A DNA stretch of 64,000 nucleotides. Origin: Plumapathes pennacea (Eukaryota > Cnidaria > Anthozoa > Antipatharia > Myriopathidae). The position numbers and the translations under genes were made by a program. Below the pieces are notes generated by a model that saw only the letters and a list, made by a program, of their open reading frames with translations, ran no database searches and was not told the origin of the DNA. Positions 1 through 10,800 of the stretch are shown piece after piece. Within the stretch, counting starts at the first letter, position 1, and the number at the start of each line of letters is the position of its first letter. The stretch spans positions 36,865,680-36,929,679 of the forward strand of contig OZ038462.1 in the NCBI GenBank assembly GCA_964036295.1, in the 5' to 3' direction.

Positions 1-198
1 CGGAATAGGCCTAAATATATGGACCCTTATATATGAGGCATTGTCCACGGCGTCATCATGCCCATACTAGTACTATACGTCAAAATTTGTTTTACGAACA
101 ACAGCAATGATTGGCAAGAGAAGACAAAGATTAGAGACTAGAATTAAGCATCAGACATAGCAATGAACCAGATTTTGTATGTTGATTCATCAACTCAC

Positions 199-1843
199 CT
201 GTCCTCATACCAAAGCGAAGACAGGTATGCAAGTTTGGTTCTGTGCTGGGCACGTCCTAAAATCATTTGAGCAGATGTTAATATATATATTCTATGTAAT
301 ACTGGGCAGAACTCCGGCCTTTTTACTGTTATATGGTGTATTGGGTAGATATCAATAACCAATGGTTAATTTAGCTCGCTAGATGTACACTGTATAACCG
401 TCACCAAGGTTTGTACATTCGTGGCACTTTGCACACGCTTCCTTTGCTATTGCAACCCACAAGTAGGTGTGCCGGCAAGCATAAACTGAATGATCGTTAC
501 CTGGTGTATACGTACGAATTCCCTTGCACTCTTCACTGCACTCTCAGCACGATCCATATGGAGAAAAGCAAGAGTTCTCCCTTTCAGAGCGTTTTTCATC
601 TGGCGTGCACGGATTGGTATTTTGTTCTCGAGGATGCGATAAGCTGTGTTAAAATATTTTAACGCCTTATCTGGACGGGTTTCATCTTTGGGATTCAACA
701 ACCTGTATCCCCTTGAGGCGACGCTGTCTATCTCCTCCTAAAAATATATATATAGCTAATTTGAAGTAGTCGTATACTGTTGATGATAATGTATTCCTTG
801 TGTAAAAGGTATTGAACTGTTTGGTTCAAACGAGACACTGCTATTATTTCTTTCCATTGAACGACTCAACTGCTTCTAAAGCAGGCATTTTTAACTGTTA
901 AGATTCACAGGATGCCTTACCTGTGAAATGCGCATGATCTCCTTTGAAATCTCTATGGACTTGTCAGGTTCATTACTTTTAAAGTAGGCATCAGCAAGAC
1001 GGCGTTGTACTTGTATTCCAAATTTATCACAGCTTAACCGACTGAGTTGTAAACATTTCCGGAGCTCATTGAGAAAATAGATCACAGTCTTTAGGTCCTT
1101 TAGGGATTCTGCTGCCGTCCAAGCGTCTCTCAGCTCTACCTCATGACTCTGGATATTCTGTTTTTATAAAGAAAGATTCTTTTATAGACATTGCCAAACT
1201 ATTAAAGTACCATCGGATTGGTAAGCTATAAAGTCAAAAGAGCCTCTCGGATGTGCAATATTATAATTTATCTAATAATATAGACCGTGGTCATGCGCTA
1301 GAACCAAGCTTAACACGCGGGATTGCTCATCGGCTTTTTTGTAGTTTTGCCTCATGTGCAAGCAAGCATGTGCTAGACAACCAAATATGAAAAGGTAAAG
1401 CAAAGAGAAGTTTGACCACGGCCTTAATCAAAACACGACTACTCCTCGATACAACTGCCGGAATTATTTTATCTTCTCCGCATTTTTGCGGTATGAGTGA
1501 AAGATGCGTGCTTCGCCTTGGTTACTGGCACATCAGCCTATCCGTACCTTAATGTAATAATAATGATAATGGTGATGGTGATGGTGAAGGTTATGCTGAT
1601 AGTGATGGTGATTTGTGAGCTCTAGTTACATAAGAAGTGCTGTGCATACTTTTACTAGAAGAGCAGAGAACGCACCTTTTTTTCATTCTGGAACTGTGGT
1701 AAAAGTTGGAGACCTTTCAGCAGTCTCTTCTCCATTTCTGTTGGAGAGTACTCAATAGCTAGGCCGTAGCACCGCTCGGAGAGATCAAATAGACCATCTT
1801 TGTATAGACGACATCCTCTAGTTTTCCACTTTTCTGAATCATT
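199..1843 (-). CDS. GENE L exons 12-15: TPR exons leading into the missing ankyrin/helicase part
   Basis: Exons 1843-1676 (56 codons, NDSEKWKTRGCRLYKDGLFD), 1157-921 (79 codons), 737-501 (79 codons) and 256-199 (58 nt). Each has a same-phase homologue in GENE R: 56349-56185, 55835-55596, 55468-55205 and 54234-54177. The last is tiny but diagnostic: both copies are exactly 58 nt and encode EP-x-(L/I)-HT-x-LRF-x2-RTG across a phase-1 junction. Because the next R exon opens ankyrin and helicase sequence in phase 1, the same should begin left of base 1 here. An incomplete gene is therefore expected from the window cut rather than from decay. Confidence 0.75.
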
Positions 1844-4800
1844 CTGAAAACAAAAAATGTTCATGGTAAAGGCTTCGTCTTGATTTAAGTAATTATGATT
1901 ATTTCAGTGAGATAGTGCTAGGCAGATGCCTACTATATACATGTAGCTGTTTTACAATCTATACACACATCTATTATCGAAAGATTTTGCGGAGACAACT
2001 ACCTACTCAACCTCGTTCCCAAGCTCTTTCATCTCCCGGGCCCCGCCCCCGAAGAAAGACCCTGGTTCAGGCTGGTCACGTGTCGGCCAGAATCTGGCCG
2101 GTTGCAAAAAAAGAAACCAAGGGAGGGGCCGTTAAGTCGGAAATTTACTTTACTTTGTCTACTGGGGAAAGAAAAATTTGGATATAAAAATTTAACATCT
2201 CCCATGTAGTTTACGCTGCGTCTGAACAAGTCAAGTTGTTGCAGGCCTTGTAGTTCTGTGGGAGACCACTGCAAAAACGTATGCGGAAAACTGAGCTAAT
2301 AAGGCACTTCTCGAAACAGCGAAAGAGTTTTACAGCAGCTCGTTGCCACAGAGCGAAGGTTTGCCGCATTTAATCTGCAGACCATGTGAAAGACGCCTCG
2401 ACAACCTCAGAGCTTTCAAAAAGGTAATTTGAAGAGTCAAGGCTCCTTCGGAAGGGTGAAAAGATGCATTTAAACACGAAGGCGCGCTATAAAAGGCCGT
2501 TGGCCGCCTCTTTCGACATCAAATTTGCATAATGTTTGATTGAATCGCACGTGCGTCTACAGCGTTCAGAAGTCGCTCTGTCCATGAAGTTTCTCTGCAG
2601 CAACTAAAAGTATACCTAAAATTAAACACATACGGGCAACTTTAATGTGAAGTCCTGGACGGAAGGGTTTGAAACGAAAATTTTCTCTTGGCTGCCAAAA
2701 TACATTTTGAATTTCGCGGTGCAATACGACCATCAAGCATATTTAATTTTTACTTTGAAGATTATTCTTGGATTTTACTCAAATTGCATTCAAAATGAAT
2801 GTTTATGTGATGGAAAATTGGTGAGACAACATTATCTTGTTTTGCGTGGTATTCAAGTACAAGGAAAACAAAATTTGGACATTTTTGGCTTTTTACTAAT
2901 TAGGAGCTGTTGTCTCGGTCGCTGTTGATTGACAAGTGGCTCTGCGCTTCCCAGGGAAGCGCCCTTTTTTGCCAAAAAGCGTGGCTGATTTGTGTCGTTT
3001 GTACCAGCCTCGTTTTGATTTGACAAACGCACAGCACGACAAATTTCTTTGACAGGGGGACCCCTCCCAACGGATTATCTTTGTGAGCAAGGCACGTGAC
3101 CAGCCTGAACCAGGGTCTTTCTTCGGGGGCGGGGGCCGGGAGATGAAAGAGCCTGGGAACGAGGTTGCTACCTACTATACTGAATTTTGCAGGAACTTTT
3201 TTCGTCTTTTTAAGCCGATCGTTGGCAGCCGGAAATACTATCAGCCTCGCTATAGAACGGATCGTTTTTTTTCCGTTTCTCGAGCAACACAATTGTAGCA
3301 AAACATACCTGTGATGGTAAGGAACTTCTTGCGTAGCATTCTTTGCCGTGCTCTATGGCTTCCGTAAAAGCTTTCAACTTAAACTCGACGTCAATGAGCT
3401 GTTCAAAGGTGGAGTCAGTGAAGCCCTTGTCAGATTCATCGTCACACTCGAGAGACAAGAGGTATAGCTTCTGGGCTCTTTTTTTTCTGCTTGAGTCTTT
3501 CTCGTCGTCTGCTTTCGCTTTCCACGTTTTTGCCACCTCCTGATTGTAAAACAGTAACAGTTGGCATTTTAAAGCAAGATTGCAATGTTTCGAAAGTCAA
3601 TGATTTGGATGCTCTTATAGTACTTTTTGTTTTGTAGTGAAATTATAGCAAAACATACTTTTTGTACTTCTTGTGAAATCATAGCAAAACATACTTTTGT
3701 ACGATACTGCTAAGATTTTGAGCACTTATGAATTCCCACCCTTGAAACTCGACGTTAGCCTTTATTAGCTTGCTCTTGTGAACGAAACAGGATGCATTTA
3801 GCCTTCATAATTACCAAGGCAATATTCTGGCCATCCTCTGACTCGCCTTCATTTAAGAGAAGACTTTTGGCATGGTTGATGTCGTCTATTCCTTGCTTGC
3901 CGGTTTTGTCTTGCAAATATCGAGCAGCACCCCTGCCAATGTACAGCTTGGAACGGGTAAGATTCAGATTGTCACAGGAGTCTTCTGCTAGTTCCAAAGC
4001 ATCCGTGTAAAGTTCTTCAGCTCTTTTGAGATGCGATTCCTCGTCGGTTACCGTCAGTTTCTGCGCTTCTTCCTGTTATCAAGAAAAGTAGCACAAGAAA
4101 AATACATTTAATGTAGTTGACTATTGTACTGATGTCATGCAGGCACCTGTATACATATCGCTGTGACATGACTTTACACAAATAAACCAATCGCGGTCTT
4201 CCCTGCGACTCTATACCAGTAACACTAGGGCGTAACTGGCGGGTCGCAACGTCGGGCCGGATTGTTTGTCATGTGTGAGGGTCAAGCTGAAGTCAACACT
4301 AGCATAAATTTAACACTTGGACGGCCATTTAACTAAAAGGTATGAAATTGTGTTATTGATATCATCAGTGACCAAATGGTTGTGCTCCCACTTCCGGTCA
4401 ATACAGGTGCGAAGGGGTATGATACTCGTTTCTTTCTTGAAGGTTGTGGCGTTTTAAATGTCGAATCAACTACTCTACTCAGCTTGCGTGTAATGCGAGC
4501 AAAATTCGATCTCTTGCTAGTGGCGCCTGTCACACGAAATGTTTTATTTACAGTTTTGAGTTATGGACATACCATCAGTGAATTGATCTTGTTCATCTTT
4601 TGCTGGTGCAGCGCCTCACATAAAAGGCGGCGGGCTCTACTTTCCCACGATGAGTGAAATTTCCATGACCACGGGCCAAGCTGCTGCAGTGAATGACTAA
4701 AAATGGCGACCGCTAGATCCAAATCGTTGAGACGTCGGACTTGGATGCCTTTAAACAACCAGTAACAGCATCTACTTATGTTTTTCTGCAATTTAGCACG

Positions 4801-7800
4801 AATCAATCAATCAATCAATCAGTGAGTTAATCAATCATCATTGACTGGAATACATAAGAATGTAGAACTGTATACTTACAGAATATTTTTGATTACCAAA
4901 CGACTGGCACGCTATTTTTTCTTCTGTCAGGTCTTTCCATATTATCAAGTTCAAAGTTCTGTCATTGCAATGGTCCTTCGCGATGTCAAAAGCAATTGCC
5001 GCAAGATTTTCTTCTTTGTCTTCCAACAGCTGAATCCCACGTTGTATCCATTTCTTCGCATTTTTTTCCTGAAACATAGATATTCAGAAGTTATAAGAGA
5101 GTGTAAAATGAATAAGTGAGTGTGAGCTAGTGAATGAGTTAATGAATGAATCACTGAACGATTTAATGACATGAGTACGTTAATTAATGAGTGCGCGAAT
5201 GTGTGAGCAGGCGAGAAAAACAAACCAAACAAACATAGAAAAAATAAAAAATAAATAAATAAGAGAACGCAACCACAAGTTTCCATGATGTGGACCACTT
5301 TGCAAAATATCTAAAAACTTCAGTTTGGTTTATTATACTTTCACAATCATAGCTAATTGGTACAACCCTTTTTCTTACACCAATGTAACGAAACGCCAGA
5401 CGAGACACAAAAAACGACGAGTTTGCCCCTCCATTAGTACTATCTTTTATATAATAACTATGATACTACGCACGTTCTGATTGGCGAAGCGCCCCGTGAG
5501 TCCACAACATTTTGACCATGTGATGACGTATAAAATCACAGTAAATATGAGTCCTCGGAAAACCAGTGGAAATTTGTTAAATATTACACGCTGACGTGAT
5601 ACTTGATGTATTTTATTCAGTAATTATTATACTAGAAATACGATAATCGCAGATACCCCTCGCTCTGCCATTGATGGGACTTTTACTTTGGTACTCCCAA
5701 CAAGAGTAGCCTTTGTTTTACCGAAATGTTGACTCAATCTTTTTTTCAAAGTCAAGTGCTACACGCAAAGGAAGGAGAAAAAGAATGGTGTGTGTTATAA
5801 TACTTTTGCGTTGAAAAAAGAGTCGGTTGCGTGACGAAGTACGTATTTCCCACGGTCGGCACGTCAAATTAATTTATACGGTCTGGCAAGCAACGTTCTC
5901 AAAATTTAATACTCAAATTTTGAAGTTGGTCGGCCGTCGTAGTACGGGAAAAAAGGAACACTGATTTTATAGGCTTCCTGTGCGATTTGTTTTCACTCTG
6001 GACTGCATGCACCAGACTCAGGCATGCATATTTAATGAGCTCGAATTGTTTTGTATGTGAACCCGCTCAAAACAGCATGATTTCTCCCAGAATCAAAGCA
6101 AAACTTGAACGGTTTACTTCAAATTATACACGGGCTTCAGACCTAGTCATACTTCTAAGGGCTTGTGAACGATTCTTGCTGCAATCACCGCATGTCAGAT
6201 TACAGCATTTATTACAGTTTTAGTCTTGAAAAAAAAAAAAAAGAAAAGAAAAAAAAAGACATCTGACTAAATCATCCAAGACTCCAAGTTCCGATTGCTC
6301 TGAGCGAATACGGTAGCCGAAACTGGCGACAGAAGCGTATTGAAACAATACTTCGAGAGAAATTGATCAGCATACAGATTCTAATAGATTCTTGAAGTGA
6401 TCGAGTTACAAGATACGGATAGAATAATATTTGTCACGGTGATTGTTCGCTTTCCACTGACTAACCTTCTAAGGGCTTGTGGACGGTTCTCGCTGCAATC
6501 ACCGCATGTCAAATTACAGTATTTTTTACAGTTTTAGTCTTGAAAGAAATAATAAGACATCTGACTAAATCATTCAAGACTCCAAGTTCCGATTGCTCTG
6601 AGCCAATACGGTAGCCGAAACTGGCGACAGAAGCGTATTAAAACAATACTTCGAGGGAAAATAATCAGCATACATATTTTAATACATTCTTGAAGTGATC
6701 GAGTTACAAGATACGGGTAGAATATATTTGTCACGGTGATTGTTCGCTTTCCACTGACTAACCTTTGTTCCTTGTCCTTTCTGAATAAGTATCTGAGTTT
6801 AACACTAAACGACGTCTGAAGCTCCCGATTTGCTTTCAAGCGCTGGTCCCTTTGGGGAGCCGTTTCTTCGGCATGCTTCCATTCATGATGCTGTCGGTTA
6901 TAACATGTTTGTCGTCTTTTCTCTAGACGTATTTGGCGCTGTTAGATCGTTTCACGATTTCGCCTTGCCCGTGCCTGTTCCCTTCTCTTTTGAAGACGAG
7001 CTTCGCGAGACCGTTCTGTTTTCCATTTTTCCAGTTTTCAAATTCATTTTCGTGAAAGCAGTTACGTACAATTATTGCTTTGTTCAAATCTTTTTTTATT
7101 CCGTCAGTAAAGACACTGGCGGAGACGCTAATCGATAATTATTGCGTCATTGCCTTAGGCGCCTTGCCTAAGAGTCGTGTTCGAGATGGCGACACGCTTG
7201 GAGTCTTCAAATAAGGCGACTATGCTGCATTAGCGTCGTGATTATTACCCTCGCTTCGCTCGGGGATAAAAGAATATATATAACGCGTGGGAAGTTAGGT
7301 GAACACTCTAGTAGCTAGGGAAACGGCGGCCTTGCGGTTTCTCCCCCTGGAGGGGGGGGGGGGGGAGGGGGTGTTCCCATATAAAAGGACAAGGATGCTC
7401 GTCGTACTTCTTAGGGGTCAAAATTACGGGCTTTTGGTACTGCTTAGGTTGCTCAACATGTGACGTGGTACCGTTTAGGGGTCGGGTGTCAGTCGAATGA
7501 ACCTTTTTTTGTCGGGTGTCAGTCGAATGAACCCCGTTTTCTTACGTTACTCTTGTGTTCTTCCAACTTCCCGCGTGTTTAGATTAGGCTATATTACACG
7601 CCGGGAACGCGTTATATATTTCTTAAAAATCTTCCTATTGATATTGGACAAATGCATCAATTTGACACATTATTAAATAGATAATGTTATGAACTTACGT
7701 TTCTCTTGGAGGGATCCATTTTACTCAACTGCCACGGCGTGTTCTTTGGCTCTAGAGTCCACATTTGAACTAACCACAAAACTGCAACAATTGTGGTGAA

Positions 7801-10800
7801 AGGGGCGATCACAAAAATAGCTTCGCACCATGTTGATCCACACTGTGTCCACATGTAGATCGTATACACCAGGAGAAGACTAATCGCAACTAGCTCCTTC
7901 ACAGATCGTTGCTTCTGCAAAGAAGAAAATACATGGACGTAATATTGATGCTTGGACATCTCTAAGTTTGACTTTGGCATTCAAAATTTCAACAGAAAAT
8001 CCGGCTGCCTGGGTGACTGCACTCGTCTCACTATTTGGTCAGAAATTCATCAAACCTCAAGAAAAAAGAATGAATAAAAGGAAACCACTGATTTAAAATG
8101 TTGATGCAAATACGAATTTTCATTTCGCGTGGCATCAGGTCACTAGCTGTCCGGTGATATGGAATGTAAAATCGTCGTACCTGATATACATTTCATGGAC
8201 GTATTTGCCTACCGGAATATCGAACGAGGTTACGACGCAAATAAAAAAAGATTTTATTAACATAAATATTAAATATTTCAATGCCAAAGATAAGTTCAGG
8301 TTGCACATTTACGAAAAATGTGCAACCTGTGAATTGTCTAATGTAACCTAATGTACGCGTGACCACTCGAATGAATTCAAAGCTCTCAATCAGGACATTC
8401 CAATAGGTAGTGTGCTCGTTTTTGTTTTTGGTTAAAATGAAAGAAGCGAAAACGGAAACATGCCAATACCATTCTGTCCGAGGACAACAAGCAGTCATAG
8501 TGCCAAGGTTTGTGAAACAGTTGAAAAAGGTATATTACAGCCCGCAGGACCAGGACTTTTCCGATTGTTGCGGTCTTCATTACAAATGCAGTTAGGAACA
8601 AGAAGTTTACACTAAATGTGTGTAGAGGTAGCAAGCTGATTGCATGAGACCGCCACTTTGTGAATGGTCCAGCACTTGTGCGGATCCAGATCAGTATGAC
8701 CTACGACAAGGGGAAAAGTTTTATCCATTAGACTTCCCCTGAAATGACACCGTCGAGTTATTAGAATGTTCACAGACATACCCGGAGCAAGGTCCATACA
8801 GGTCCAACAATCTGGACAAGTGCCATTACGAACATTTCCAATAAATGTGGCGCAAATAATAGGCGTGATTGTGGGAAACACGTAGAGAGTATCAGTGTAA
8901 ATGCCAAAAATACCTGAAAGAACAACCGAAAGTTCCAAAGTAAAAATCCTAAATCTAGTCTCACGTCGGGCTTCATTTATTACAGCAATCAGATGAATGA
9001 CAGCGAGTGACTGATTTTGTTGAAAAAGAAAGACTGATAAGTAATTTAGTAATGAATTAAGATACTGGCAAGGTTGTAATACCTTTTCGACCTTCATACA
9101 TCACCATTTGCCTAAACATAACTGAGTTAATCCCCAATCAAGTCAAATTCCTTCCCGAAGCGGCTCGGTAAATAGCCACCGCTATTCACTTCTACTTGGC
9201 GAATAACTGTTAACTATTGATGTAGCATAACTACATGTATACATTGTACCTTGAGTAAATTCCACATACTGCCATCAAAATGGATAGCTGCAACCTCGAA
9301 CGTTCCTACCAAGTGTCGCACAAACAATTGGACTGATTGTGGCAAAAACACATAGATTATCAACTGCAGTGCCATAAATATCTGAAATGACAAAGGGTAA
9401 AGTGATACAAAAACGTGGATCCTCTCCTCGCTCGCATGAAATTGAAACAGGAAGCCGCCAGTTTTTGGTTAATAAGTATGGGTGCTTTCTTATTCTTAAG
9501 AATATTCGATTCCACTTTCAGTAAAAAGAAGTTAAAAATTAGAGTGCTTTCTATTTGGAATGATTTAGAATTACTCACGAAATAAAAAGTATATGGTGCT
9601 CCGGCCAATATTCCAATTTAACTATCATCTTATCTCACTAAATGTATCTGACTGAGAAGAACTGAGAAATGTTTGGCAAAATAGCAGCCCTATTAGACGT
9701 ACTATACCTACGATAGAAGGGACTTTTTAGTCAATTAGATTGATTCCGTAGAATGGCTACATATATACCTGAAGAAAAGTCCACACACGGAACATTTGAC
9801 CTGCATTTTGGATAGCTGCCATGATCATTCCGGCCAGGTCTCGCACGAATAATCGGACTGATTGTGGCAAACACACAGCCATTATCAGCTTCAGTACCCT
9901 GAATACCTGAAAGGAAAGGAAAAAATCAGGCTTTAGGTTTGCTTTTCATTTGTCACAGCTGCAATTAAACAACCTGAGGTGAGCAACGCACACTTGGGCC
10001 AGATGGATACTGCCCAGAGCTACCGGTTTTCGAGCACTCGCTAATCTCTAGGATGCTGACTTCATACAGCTTTTTGTTCAGTAAATATAACTTGTCTGAT
10101 TCTTAGAATTTAATTTACAATCGTTCAGAGAGATAAATGAAAACTAAAAACTTTAACACGAAATGTTAAATTGGTTTGCTTAGCCAGGACCTACGCTTAA
10201 GGCGAGAAATCTGATTTATCAAGACATCGAATGAGATTACGAGATGAACATACACTGGAAAATCTACCCTTCAGAGTATGTAAATATTGCTAGCCTCCCC
10301 CATTTTACAACGTAATTTACACATAATCTACACATGGTTTACATAATGTGTAAATTATTTTTACATACAATACTCTCTACTCACACAGTTTGTAAATAGT
10401 GGGTAGGCAGCATGTAAATGTCAATTGACTAGCAAATAGTAGGTTATTCACATACATTTTACTCCATTTTACACAATGTGTAAACAGGTAGAATTTTCCC
10501 AGTGTATATAAAACATAAAAATTCAGCACACAATTATCCACACTATTTTTAGTATGTGTGATATTTAATCATTCTACAAGTTCTATGTAAATTTTGTGCC
10601 GACATAAAACTGAGTGAAAGTCATCCCTAATAATGCCCGCTATAGTTTAGCATTCTCAGTCAATCAGCGTGAGTTTTGTACCAGTGGCTATAGGGCAGTT
10701 AGACTAACCTTTTTCGTATCTTCGCTTTGATTTCTATTCACCAGAAGCAGGTCCTTTAGTCCACAAGAATAATCTTTTGATTTAAAACAGATGGTTGTAT

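Noticed and set aside
411-662. Plus-strand 83-codon frame
   Set aside because: Antisense shadow of the GENE L exon at 737-501.
4801-4838. AATC repeat and nearby AATGAATG runs as a coding or regulatory element
   Set aside because: Simple tetranucleotide microsatellite just upstream of a GENE L acceptor; no further signal.
8193-8634. Possible extra hydrophobic GENE L exon (contains FLFLTAFVMKTATIGK on the minus strand)
   Set aside because: No acceptor/donor pair gave phase 0 continuity with neighbouring exons, and it does not match the 44-codon module; left out, although a missed exon here cannot be excluded.
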